Origin: a virus
Reading direction: 5' to 3' (one strand)
DNA length: 22,409 nucleotides
IMG/VR virus record: IMGVR_UViG_3300005253_000830
Coordinates: 1 to 22,409 of that record
Shown here: one piece after another, positions 6,752-13,975 of the stretch
Layout of the letters: each line of letters starts with the position of its first letter
Position numbering within the stretch: position 1 is the first letter of the stretch
Position numbers and translations under genes: made by a program
Notes under the pieces: model-generated
Told to the model about the DNA's origin: nothing
Database searches by the model: none
Seen by the model: only the letters and a program-made list of their open reading frames with translations

Positions 6752-8372
6752 CCTTACCTCCATATCCCTGCTCCCCCAACCATGCCATCATATCATACTG
6801 CCCGTAGCGGAACAGCGCTAGCGCTACTGCGTCGCCGGCATCTGGTGACCTGCCGATGCGCTTCTTTATCTGGGCCTTGACCTCTAGCCTGATCTTGCCA
6901 GCGACAGGTCTGTAACGTGGGGCAGCTAAATCCGCTATGAGTTCGGGGTCGTCCGGGATCATAAGGACGCCATCTTCCATCATCTCCCGGATGTTCCAGT
7001 AGGCCTCGGCCCGAGCGTTGCCCAGCAGTAAGACGCCGGACTTGTCGGTGGCCTCGGACTTTCCCCCAAAGTTCACCGCCCGTATGTTGGCGCCGGTAAG
7101 CGTCTCCCTGGCCGCGTCGACCACGGCCCCACCAACACCGATAGCGTCGATGTTCACCTGCACACCCTTCAAGCCGAGGGGTAGCATCATGTTGACTACG
7201 CTCGCCCCGTCCGGCGTCTCCTTGCCTGGCCTCTTGACAAGCTCCGCAATGTACAGACCCTCATGGAGGGGAGCCAGCACCGAATCATCCTCGCCACCTC
7301 GTGCCACGTCAACGCCCAGCGCTATGAGCTTACCGGGGTCGAGCCGCTTGTCCGTTGCCTCCACCCACCGGGCGATCGACTCGTAGATAAGCCGGGTTGG
7401 GATCACCTGATAGGCATCATCCTCAGCACCGGCATCCCAGTCACCTGCTAACAACTGTGAGCGTAGAGGCTCCGGCAGCGCTTGCAGCATTGAGAGGTAC
7501 TTGGTGTCGTGCGAGTAGTACGGGTTGTCCTGAACACCGGCCGGTATGAACGTACGGGACACCGGATACACCCACTCGCCTGCTACTTTGACACGGGGCG
7601 CCTGCTCCATCGCTGAAGCGTACGCGCCAGTACGCTCCTCATCTGTTGCGTCTGGGTCGTTGAGCGTGTCCAGCAGGTCGTAGGTCTGGATTCGGGGGCC
7701 GGGCACTTCCTTGTCCTTGCCCTCCTCATCTGTGATGAACCACCGCAGCTCCCCAGGCAGTGCTGGGTCGGGGTGCTTCTTGTCCACCCATGGTGCCCAT
7801 CGCTTCTTTACCCAGTAGCCCTCGGCCGTAGGCGGCGGGTTGGACGCACCAACGATGCGCGTGCGTTGGAGCGGATCTGCAGTACGCAGCCAGCCGGTCA
7901 GGTACTTATATTGAAATTCAGTGAAGTGGGTGAGCTCGTCAAAGGCAACGAGGTCGTGTGGACGGCCCTGGTACTTCTGGACGTCGAGGTTATACTGGGC
8001 GGCTCCGAACTCGATCTTCCGCTTGCCCGGCACCTTGTACCAGATCATCTTGCCGGAGTTGAAATTCGCTCCGTTCTTTACCTCCGGGATGATCTCCCTC
8101 GACCGTGACACCAGCGCCTCGAGCTGGGGAAACATCCGCCTGAAGATTATGGACACCTGGTGCTTGGTTGCTGCCAGGCCCAACAGTAGGTCGGACTTCC
8201 CTCCACCCGCGGCACCGCCGTACAACAGCTCAGTCGCAGTGCAGATGTAGGCCGCCTGCTGAGGTTTATTATCCGGGTGAGGGATCCACAGGGCGGCCAT
8301 TGTCGGCGCCTGCAGTGTTTGGTCGATCGGTAGGGTCGGCGTTGGGGATAGCTGTGTCAACTGAGTCTCCAT
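6726..8372 (-). CDS. terL: Terminase large subunit (packaging ATPase and nuclease)
   Basis: A 548-residue protein with a complete set of terminase motifs. Walker A is GGAAGGGKS at 52-60, Walker B LVAFDE at 141-146, and the coupling motif GASNPP at 175-180. The RNase H-like nuclease carries acidic positions in GVDVARGGEDDS (about 353-364), VNIDAIGVGG (about 407-415) and SPDAGDAVALALF near the C-terminus. It cuts concatemeric DNA and drives it through the portal. The start is ambiguous: the ATG at 8372 lies just after GAGG and overlaps the small-subunit gene by 104 bases, while MAALWIP at 8300 would give a smaller overlap but has no clear binding site. All catalytic parts are retained with either start. 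Confidence 0.95.
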   Translation of the reverse strand: METQLTQLSPTPTLPIDQTLQAPTMAALWIPHPDNKPQQAAYICTATELLYGGAAGGGKSDLLLGLAATKHQVSIIFRRMFPQLEALVSRSREIIPEVKNGANFNSGKMIWYKVPGKRKIEFGAAQYNLDVQKYQGRPHDLVAFDELTHFTEFQYKYLTGWLRTADPLQRTRIVGASNPPPTAEGYWVKKRWAPWVDKKHPDPALPGELRWFITDEEGKDKEVPGPRIQTYDLLDTLNDPDATDEERTGAYASAMEQAPRVKVAGEWVYPVSRTFIPAGVQDNPYYSHDTKYLSMLQALPEPLRSQLLAGDWDAGAEDDAYQVIPTRLIYESIARWVEATDKRLDPGKLIALGVDVARGGEDDSVLAPLHEGLYIAELVKRPGKETPDGASVVNMMLPLGLKGVQVNIDAIGVGGAVVDAARETLTGANIRAVNFGGKSEATDKSGVLLLGNARAEAYWNIREMMEDGVLMIPDDPELIADLAAPRYRPVAGKIRLEVKAQIKKRIGRSPDAGDAVALALFRYGQYDMMAWLGEQGYGGKDEMSTLRD

Positions 8373-8853
8373 TATCCTCGAGCAGCGGGGCGTGGGTCAC
8401 ATGCTTCCAGATCCGCTCTTGCCTCTCTGCGTCCGTTAGTGGCCGAGCAGGTACGATAGCCACGATGTGCTCCTCGGGGGCGGCCAGGCCTAGCAGTTTG
8501 GTGAGTTGGGCCAGGTAGCCGCGCTCCTGCTGCATGGCCTTGAACGTGTCGTCCATCAGAAGGATGTCGTCCTCATCCGTTATGATCTCCCGCGTGATGA
8601 TGGCGTCCAGGTAGGACAGCCTCTTCTCTATGATCTCGAGCTGCAGCACCAGGTACTCGTCGGCGCCGGGCAAGATCTCGTGGATGCGCACCTGCACGGC
8701 GGCAAGCACCAGCCGGCGGGCGTGCATGCGGGAGTACCCCATGACGCGCGCGACCTCAGCGTAGTTCGGATCCTTGATCCAGAGGTTCAGCGCCTCCATG
8801 TGCTTGGGGGAGAGCTCAGTCTCGTCAACGGGGATGATGTTGGTACTCGCCAT
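8269..8853 (-). CDS. terS: Terminase small subunit (DNA recognition)
   Basis: A 194-residue protein directly upstream of and overlapping the large-subunit gene. The N-terminus holds a helix-turn-helix-like stretch, NYAEVARVMGYSRMHARRLV at about 29-48. A helical, oligomerisation-type middle (EYLVLQLEIIEKRLSYLDAII and MQQERGYLAQLTKLLGL) and an acidic, disordered C-terminal tail follow. This layout is normal for small terminase subunits that bind the packaging site. An AAGG lies before the ATG. Identification rests on position plus the HTH/coiled architecture; no more specific family signature was seen. Confidence 0.8.
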   Translation of the reverse strand: MASTNIIPVDETELSPKHMEALNLWIKDPNYAEVARVMGYSRMHARRLVLAAVQVRIHEILPGADEYLVLQLEIIEKRLSYLDAIITREIITDEDDILLMDDTFKAMQQERGYLAQLTKLLGLAAPEEHIVAIVPARPLTDAERQERIWKHVTHAPLLEDNGDSVDTAIPNADPTDRPNTAGADNGRPVDPSPG

Positions 8854-8971
8854 AGTGTAACCTTATCCCCTCAGTCAATATGTGAAGACAGCCAGCAACT
8901 TTAGTAAGCGCTGGCTGCCCTCGGAGGTCAAGGATTGGTGGAGTGGGGGTTCCACCACTATATAGTTTACC
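8854..8971 (-). promoter_or_regulatory. Intergenic region with two hairpins upstream of terS
   Basis: This is the only sizeable gap between the SPPY methyltransferase and terS. Hairpin 1: TGGTGGA (8936-8942) pairs with TCCACCA (8951-8957). Hairpin 2: CAGCCAGC (8889-8896) pairs with GCTGGCTG (8910-8917). Neither has a long T tract on the minus strand. An AGTTTACC (8964-8971) / GGTAAACT (8989-8996) inverted repeat straddles the methyltransferase stop. It plausibly terminates or processes the early leftward transcript and provides a start for the packaging operon, but no convincing -35/-10 pair was found. Confidence 0.45.
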
Positions 8972-10261
8972 CTATTTCTCATCTTTTTGGTAAACTTTTA
9001 GGCGTTTAATTCGCTCCAGCGACTTTCCTTTGATTGGCTCAAGCACCCGAATCGCTGCTTGCTCTCGCAGGTACTCCCGACTAAGGTCCAATCCAATCCA
9101 TCGATTACCAAAGAAGGTTGCAACCTGACCAGTAGTACCGGATCCCATGAATGGATCTAACACGATTCCAGGTACGGCTTCTTCCTGGGTGTGAGGGTGT
9201 TCGCAGGTGGGGCGGTAGCCGAGAACGCTATTTGTAGGGTCGCCCATTCCCATGTTTCCATCGTTGCGCGTTCCCATCTCAAGATGCGCTTCGAGCTTTC
9301 CCCCGACTGGGAGCTTGTTGGGGTTGTCATGTTCAACCACCGCCGCCCATCCCTGCCCACAAACAGGACACGCCCACTGTGGACACGTTGCACGGATCAG
9401 TGGAGCTATGAGAGCAGGCGGGAAGGTCGCGTAGTGTGCACCCTTATAGGGTGCTGCGGGAATGTCGAGGACGTCGCGTGGGTTGCGGCCCGATGTGGGA
9501 TTGCCTGTTCGCTTGCGACTATCCTCTCCATCTCTACCAAATGTCTGTGTGTTATCTGTGCGTTCAAATCTACTGTCACCCTCTGTATTAGCGTTCTCCC
9601 TCACCGCCTCCTGATTGCTCCAATACTTCATCTTCTTTGTAAGCATGAAGACGTACTCATGCGCGCGAGTGTGCCGCCAAGAACCGCGCTTCAACACGAG
9701 TCCATCGTTAGGGTTGCACTTCTCACACCCTAAGCAATCTTGGTATTTCTTCCCCACTTTGATCCGATGCTTGACCCATCGGGTTCCCGCAACGGATTCG
9801 GGCATTGGATTTCTTTTGAACCACACAAGATCCTGCCTCACGATCCACCCATCGGCTTGCAAAGCGAGGGCTACGCGGTGGGGCACCATCATTAGGCTGC
9901 CTTGTGGAAAGCGAGAAGCCACCGGTCGTTCTGTGTTGTTGTCCCACGCCTTGCGGTCTAGCTGATTGGTGGCTACGCCTCGTTGACCGCCTTCCCGAGA
10001 TCCGTAATTGCCCCAGCTACCACCATAACAATCCCCATAATTCAGCCAGAACACCCCATCATCGCGCAATACCCGTTTGATCTCCCGAGCCCACTCAACA
10101 GTACGTTCAACATGCCGCTCGAGGGTTGACTCAAGTCCCAAAGGTTCCTCCCCCTGCTCACCGGCATACTTGCGCAAGCCCAAATATGGCGGAGACGTCA
10201 TCACACAATGCACCGATCGATCTCGCAGCGGTATATGGAACACATCACTTTGCAGTAGCAT
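8972..10261 (-). CDS. DNA methyltransferase, SPPY type (likely N4-cytosine or N6-adenine)
   Basis: A 429-residue protein of PF01555 type. The catalytic motif TSPPY is at 22-26 and the SAM motif DPFMGSGTT at about 369-377, followed by WIGLDLSREY, again in beta-class order. SPPY is typical of N4-cytosine enzymes, though not exclusively. The middle contains cysteine clusters CLGCEKC and CPVCGQGW, which suggest a zinc-binding insertion in the target-recognition region. A DVLDIPAAPYKGAHYATFPPALI block precedes the SAM half and is common in phage enzymes. The start at 10261 is set by GGAGGATAAGG just upstream and a 17-base overlap with the zinc-ribbon gene; the longer frame to 10423 only shadows that gene. 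Confidence 0.9.
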   Translation of the reverse strand: MLLQSDVFHIPLRDRSVHCVMTSPPYLGLRKYAGEQGEEPLGLESTLERHVERTVEWAREIKRVLRDDGVFWLNYGDCYGGSWGNYGSREGGQRGVATNQLDRKAWDNNTERPVASRFPQGSLMMVPHRVALALQADGWIVRQDLVWFKRNPMPESVAGTRWVKHRIKVGKKYQDCLGCEKCNPNDGLVLKRGSWRHTRAHEYVFMLTKKMKYWSNQEAVRENANTEGDSRFERTDNTQTFGRDGEDSRKRTGNPTSGRNPRDVLDIPAAPYKGAHYATFPPALIAPLIRATCPQWACPVCGQGWAAVVEHDNPNKLPVGGKLEAHLEMGTRNDGNMGMGDPTNSVLGYRPTCEHPHTQEEAVPGIVLDPFMGSGTTGQVATFFGNRWIGLDLSREYLREQAAIRVLEPIKGKSLERIKRLKVYQKDEK

Positions 10262-10463
10262 CCTTATCCTCCGTAGGTTGATCCGAAACATCCTTCTCTG
10301 AAACCCTAAGAACTCTATCAACGTCCCCCTCGTCAGGTAGCTCCCAGGCGCTCTTGCAGGCTCGACACCGGATGGACGCCCCTCCCCCAGCATGGAGCCT
10401 GATCTGAATCCGCATTTCACCACAGAGCGGGCACTTCTCGGGTCTATCCTTGAGCACTGTCAT
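10245..10463 (-). CDS. Small zinc-ribbon protein
   Basis: A 72-residue protein with CPLCGEMRIQIRLH and IRCRACKSAWELP, two CxxC knuckles about 19 residues apart that form a classic zinc ribbon at residues 11-36. An acidic, probably disordered tail follows (DVSDQPTEDKDATAK). It overlaps the SPPY methyltransferase start, so the two are co-expressed, and it may help in DNA binding. The ATG at 10463 follows GGAGAGTTTG; a TTG one codon earlier is also possible. Confidence 0.75.
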   Translation of the reverse strand: MTVLKDRPEKCPLCGEMRIQIRLHAGGGASIRCRACKSAWELPDEGDVDRVLRVSEKDVSDQPTEDKDATAK

Positions 10464-10610
10464 CAAACTCTCCAGAGAACAAAAGTTCTAGTTTCTTACC
10501 AAATTACCGGTTTTAGCCTTTTCCCTATACTAGACTATACAACTTCTTCTTAAGGGGTAATAAGGAAATACCCATATTTCGGTAGTTTGGTAACTCTCAC
10601 GGTGCAACTT
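10464..10610 (-). promoter_or_regulatory. AT-rich intergenic region with a 14-bp inverted repeat
   Basis: This gap of 147 bases lies between the primase-helicase gene (upstream on the minus strand) and the zinc-ribbon/methyltransferase pair. TTACCAAATTACCG (10496-10509) and CGGTAGTTTGGTAA (10580-10593) are inverted copies with one mismatch, about 70 bases apart. Between them is a run of A+T with TATAGT and TATAGG hexamers on the minus strand that could act as -10 elements, without a good -35. Candidate operator/promoter for the methyltransferase pair, or an origin-like site beside the replication gene. Confidence 0.45.
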
Positions 10611-12824
10611 TCATCTTCCTTCCCACTCCTCTGGCTCGGCCAGTGTTTTAATGCCTATGTATTTCGAGTTCCCGCCCGTGCTCTCCACTCCAACATCGTA
10701 GTGACTTTGTAGGTACTCGGTGATCTTCATCGTGCTGGGACCCTTTCGCCAGTTGTACTGCTCCTGTACCCAGTAGTCTAGCTGCCGCTTGAACTCAGAC
10801 CGGTAGCAACTCTCGTCCTTGACCAGCTCGCAGTTCTCGGACACGAACATCCCTATCGGATCGTTGTCAGCCCGGTACTCAGCGGTAGCCGCCACCACCT
10901 GTGGCGGAAAGTCAAACCCCCGCTCAAAGAACTGTTGCGCACCCTCGATGGCCCACCGTAAAATTCCTGGACGCTCGGCGGTTAGCATCTCGTCGACCTC
11001 GTACCTTGGGCGACGAGCCTCGACTGGCACCTGGTTGGTGAATGGTATCAGCACCAACCTGCGCCAGATGGGGTCATCCGTTGACTTTACCTTCGGCCTG
11101 TTGTTGGTGCGCACCCACACCTTGAAGCGCGGTCGATACTCGAAGGTGTCCTGCCGCATGAACTTCACCGAGAGGGTATCACCGCCGGTAACCGCTTTGA
11201 CCAGATCCTCGTTGAGGAAGTCGTTCTCGCCGGTCTCGCTGGCCGTGGCGAACCTCGAGCCGCGCATCCCAGCTAGCGTGGAAAGCGCGAAGTTCTCGTT
11301 CCCCGCTCCCATCACTGCTCTGGCGTTGAAGCTCGTGGCGTAGTCGGAGCCGATCGCACCGTACAGGTTTTCCATAATCGTGGACTTGGCGTTCATCCCC
11401 AGGGCGCCCCAGCATATGAACATGTGCTCCGGTACCAGTCCGGTGAGACTGTAGCCAACGGCCCGTTGGAGGAAATCGATCATCTGTTGATCGCCACCAA
11501 AGGCATAGTCTAAAGTTTGCAGCCACTCATCGTGCGGTGCCTCACTGTCCCAGGGGTACGGGCAAACCTTGGTGATACGATCCATTGGGTCTGGAGTCTT
11601 ACACTCAAGGGTACGGAGGTTCAGTGTGCAATCAGCGACGTTGAGGAGTTCAACAGTGGCGTCGCCGTCCAGCTCCTCGTGCTCGATCTTTACATCCTTT
11701 TGCTTGCGACCGAGGCTGACCATTGCCTGTATCCTGGAAACGTTGCGGCTCGCCTTTGCCCACTTCCGCAGCCTCTCCGCGTCCTTTCCACCGTGCTGGT
11801 TCGCCTCCGCCTGGATCCGCCTGGTGGTCCGTTCCGCCAGCCGGCCGACGAGTAGTGACTCCGGGTCGTGTCTCCACCGTTGGGTATCCCAAACGTGCCA
11901 ACCTGGACCAGTGGCATAAAGTACTTTCCTGTCAAAGTAGTAGGCCAGCCTGATGGCGTTGTCCTCGTCCGTCAGCCCGAGCGGTGAGCCGAACCGGAGC
12001 GGCTGCTGTGGCTCGCTCCCATTCACGTTCGGGACCTTCGCCTCCATCTGGTCGAGCGCGGCTTTGATACCACTTGCCACCGGCTCGAGGATGCTGGCTT
12101 CCGTCCATTTGTTTAATGGGTCGGTATCAGGTATTTCTCCTGATCGCCACTTGGTTAGGAAGTGCTGACGGATCTCGTCCTCGTCCCAATCTGTGTGAAT
12201 TAACATACGAGCGTAATGATGTAAGTGTCCGTTTTGATCAACGTCCCAAACTGCGTCTAACGGGAGCCAATCTGTGTTTCCAGCTTGTTCTTTGATGGCC
12301 TTTAGCAACCAAGCCGGGCATTCTGCTATTGTGGAGTCAAACGGAGAGTTTAGCCATTCATAAGTATTACCACTTGGGTGAGGGCTGGGTGGAAGGACAA
12401 TCATTCCTCCTTCTGCCCTGATATCGACTCCCTTGACAGGTATGCTCGTACCGCTGCTGACCACGCGATCTGACGGGTAAGCAAAATAGTAATGATGACC
12501 GCCACTGCCACTGAGCACCGTTGGAGTCTTTGGAAGCTCTCCCTTATCCTCGAGTAAATCTAACCATCCCTTGTCGGGATCGTCAACGTCAATACAAAAG
12601 ATACCCGACCCCTCGCCAGTCACGACGCCGAACGAGATGCCCTCCGAGTCGTCCTTGTAAGAGGCGTACCAATTCTCAATTCTATCAATAGAGTTCGTGG
12701 ATCTTTCGGGCCAGCGGCTGCCTCTTGGCCGTTTTGCGCGTGATCCGAGCGCGTAAAGTGGGATCAATCGCCACCCCAACACACTTGCGTATTGGCGGGC
12801 TAAACTTAGAACCTCGTCGCTCAC
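10611..12824 (-). CDS. Primase-polymerase / SF3 helicase replication protein
   Basis: A 737-residue protein. The N-terminal prim-pol domain (about 5-175) has the catalytic FCIDVDD (D79, D81), SGGHHYYF (107-114) and GVDIRAEGGMIVLPPSPHPSG (133-151). The C-terminal half is a D5-like region and SF3 helicase: Walker A variant GALGMNAKST (473-482), Walker B-type ATASE (526-530), sensor WVRTNNRP (570-577) and WRRLVLIPF with the probable arginine finger (588-595). It would unwind and prime phage DNA at the origin. Note A479 in place of the usual G of the GKS motif. The GTG start follows AAAAGGAGATCAA and overlaps the TGA of the small upstream ORF (GTGA). Confidence 0.92.
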   Translation of the reverse strand: MSDEVLSLARQYASVLGWRLIPLYALGSRAKRPRGSRWPERSTNSIDRIENWYASYKDDSEGISFGVVTGEGSGIFCIDVDDPDKGWLDLLEDKGELPKTPTVLSGSGGHHYYFAYPSDRVVSSGTSIPVKGVDIRAEGGMIVLPPSPHPSGNTYEWLNSPFDSTIAECPAWLLKAIKEQAGNTDWLPLDAVWDVDQNGHLHHYARMLIHTDWDEDEIRQHFLTKWRSGEIPDTDPLNKWTEASILEPVASGIKAALDQMEAKVPNVNGSEPQQPLRFGSPLGLTDEDNAIRLAYYFDRKVLYATGPGWHVWDTQRWRHDPESLLVGRLAERTTRRIQAEANQHGGKDAERLRKWAKASRNVSRIQAMVSLGRKQKDVKIEHEELDGDATVELLNVADCTLNLRTLECKTPDPMDRITKVCPYPWDSEAPHDEWLQTLDYAFGGDQQMIDFLQRAVGYSLTGLVPEHMFICWGALGMNAKSTIMENLYGAIGSDYATSFNARAVMGAGNENFALSTLAGMRGSRFATASETGENDFLNEDLVKAVTGGDTLSVKFMRQDTFEYRPRFKVWVRTNNRPKVKSTDDPIWRRLVLIPFTNQVPVEARRPRYEVDEMLTAERPGILRWAIEGAQQFFERGFDFPPQVVAATAEYRADNDPIGMFVSENCELVKDESCYRSEFKRQLDYWVQEQYNWRKGPSTMKITEYLQSHYDVGVESTGGNSKYIGIKTLAEPEEWEGR

Positions 12825-12940
12825 TTGATCTCCTTTTGTGATCCGTTTCCACCAGATGGGCCATACCTACGCCTGCGTGTCTCCCACATCTTAGTCGCGG
12901 CGTTGTTTTCAGGGTCTTTACGCTTGCGTGTCTTCCACAT
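12821..12940 (-). CDS. Small basic ORF with internal repeat; probable out-of-frame tail of the GIY-YIG gene
   Basis: A 39-codon frame starting one base after the GIY-YIG stop. It encodes two related units, KMWKTRKRK and KMWETRRRR, from a 28-base in-frame direct repeat (12867-12894 and 12918-12945, 25 of 28 identical, 51-base period). The ATG has no ribosome binding site. The TRRRRYGPSGGN type of tail resembles the C-terminal DNA-binding parts of phage GIY-YIG and homing-type proteins. The TGA overlaps the GTG of the primase. It may be translated only by reinitiation or by a frameshift from the gene above. Confidence 0.5.
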   Translation of the reverse strand: MWKTRKRKDPENNAATKMWETRRRRYGPSGGNGSQKEIK

Positions 12941-12941
12941 C

Positions 12942-13166
12942 TTAGCCAGAGCTTTTTACGCCCAGGATCTCTGCGCTCTCCAGTGGAACTCCATCGCGAG
13001 CGGCGCACTTTACCGTTGTCCTGCACTCTCCGGCTTGATGTTGGTGCAATCTCTCGGCCGGCCCGCCCTTCTTATTTTTCGGCCAGCTCCCAACGTAGAG
13101 GATGTTCCTCGGGTGATACTTCTGATAGAGCCCGTAGATCACATGTTCTTGTGTTCTTCCGCTCAT
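12942..13166 (-). CDS. GIY-YIG-like endonuclease domain protein (short, possibly frameshifted)
   Basis: A 74-residue protein that aligns with the start of GIY-YIG nucleases: HVIYGLYQKYHPRNILYVGSW supplies the (G/V)IY...Y(V/I)G pair, and ERLHQHQAGE supplies the expected Arg/His segment. The Glu of the later catalytic motif is not obvious, and the domain ends early at a TAA. Immediately before this stop is a run of five A bases. Shifting frame there would continue into ALAKMWKTRKRK and the 39-codon ORF that follows. The start at 13166 (MSGRTQEH) is preceded by GGGTGGCAAG; a longer frame to 13265 has no binding site. It is the first recognisable gene of the leftward operon. Confidence 0.6.
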   Translation of the reverse strand: MSGRTQEHVIYGLYQKYHPRNILYVGSWPKNKKGGPAERLHQHQAGECRTTVKCAARDGVPLESAEILGVKSSG

Positions 13167-13252
13167 CTTGCCACCCACAACAAGCAGCCACCAAGCCGGG
13201 AGAGACCCGTCATGGGCAGCAAGGCGAGCGTAAGAAGGTGTGTGATCATCAT
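13163..13252 (-). CDS. Very small hydrophobic ORF before the GIY-YIG gene (doubtful)
   Basis: A 29-codon frame encoding a hydrophobic peptide (HLLTLALLPMTGLSRLGG and LLWVAR). Its TGA overlaps the ATG of the GIY-YIG gene (ATGA), as real neighbours do in this genome. There is no ribosome binding site before its ATG, so it may be a leader peptide or chance. Confidence 0.22.
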   Translation of the reverse strand: MMITHLLTLALLPMTGLSRLGGCLLWVAR

Positions 13253-13266
13253 GGCTTGGTGACACC

Positions 13267-13418
13267 CATAGTTTACTACAAACCCGGGCAGTCTGCCCTC
13301 CTTTTGTGCCTACATCTTCACCGGTGTTGTGAATATGAACTTAGAGTGAATATGGTACCCTAGTACCCTGTAAATATATAAACATGTGGTATATTGTGGG
13401 CATGAAAGAGAGGACAAC
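13267..13418. promoter_or_regulatory. Divergent control region with two sets of direct repeats
   Basis: This non-coding, A+T-rich stretch separates the leftward and rightward operons. It contains the palindrome GGGCA-GTC-TGCCC (13286-13298); two exact copies of GTGAATATG (13329-13337 and 13346-13354, 17 bases apart); and two exact copies of GTACCCT (13355-13361 and 13363-13369, 8 bases apart). A third ATATTCAC in opposite orientation lies at 13923-13930, before the ParB-like gene. Spaced repeats in a divergent gap fit operator or replication-initiator sites. No leftward promoter with both boxes is convincing. Confidence 0.6.
13387..13395 (+). promoter_or_regulatory. Candidate extended -10 promoter for the rightward operon
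   Basis: TGGTATATT is an extended -10 (TGnTATAAT-like). It lies 23 bases before the GTG start of the first rightward gene, after an A+T-rich stretch. No good -35 is present, as is allowed for extended -10 promoters. Confidence 0.4.
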
Positions 13419-13712
13419 GTGAGCGAGAAGTCGTTCGGCCCTGACTGGCAGCCCGACGAGCCTGCGGTCCTCGAGGGGGCGGGTGTGGTTTACAGCTTTG
13501 ACCCGGTTGACGGTTTCACGAGCTTCAGCTACACCGCCAAGTACAAGGGGCTCGTGCTCAGCAGGCGGGTGTACGTAACCGATCGGGAGGACTTCGAGAG
13601 GCTGCTGGTCCACTGGAACCTGGACGAGCGGTGGATCTACACAGCCTACAAGGTGGACGACAGTGGGCCGCGCCAGGACATGGAGCGAAGCATGTATGAA
13701 GGGAGTTACTGA
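13419..13712 (+). CDS. Hypothetical early protein (97 aa)
   Basis: The first gene of the rightward operon, with a GTG start after GAGAGGACAAC. The protein is soluble and aromatic, with beta segments VVYSFDPVDGFTSFSY and YKGLVLSRRVYV followed by a helix EDFERLLVHWN. The frame is open back to 13386, but no better start exists there. The stop overlaps the next ATG (TGATG). I do not recognise the family. As the first gene beside the divergent promoter it may be an early regulator or takeover protein, by position only. Confidence 0.72.
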   Translation: MSEKSFGPDWQPDEPAVLEGAGVVYSFDPVDGFTSFSYTAKYKGLVLSRRVYVTDREDFERLLVHWNLDERWIYTAYKVDDSGPRQDMERSMYEGSY

Positions 13713-13918
13713 TGAAGGACGAGCGGGACGCCAAGGCGGCAAAGTTCGACAACGAGTGGGCGGTCAAGAAGGCGAAGTGGGAGCGGAATGCACTAATGGA
13801 GAAGTTCTGCCAGGGCGTGTCCAATGAGAACCTCGAATCTTTGCCTCAAGCACCAATGCTAATCGACGCTTGGTTGAAGACTCAAGAAAGGGAGGCTGGA
13901 CATGAAGAGATAGTGTGA
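13712..13918 (+). CDS. Hypothetical helical, charged protein (68 aa)
   Basis: A 68-residue protein, mostly helical and rich in Lys/Glu (KDERDAKAAKFDNEWAVKKA), with one Cys and no hydrophobic span. Its ATG overlaps the stop of the upstream gene (TGATG), with GGGAG 6 bases before. It is translated with the preceding gene. No family recognised. Confidence 0.68.
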   Translation: MKDERDAKAAKFDNEWAVKKAKWERNALMEKFCQGVSNENLESLPQAPMLIDAWLKTQEREAGHEEIV

Positions 13919-13975
13919 CAATATATTCACAGTTGGTCAAGGGGTTGGGGAACACTAATCAACAGGAGGCAGTGA

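Noticed and set aside
12685-13026. Minus-strand ORF of 113 codons
   Set aside because: It overlaps the GIY-YIG gene, its tail and the primase start in a third frame; its internal repeat is just the DNA repeat read out of frame.
13286-13298. Terminator at the GGGCA/TGCCC hairpin
   Set aside because: No plus-strand gene lies upstream, and the minus side lacks a T run; an operator-like palindrome is more likely.
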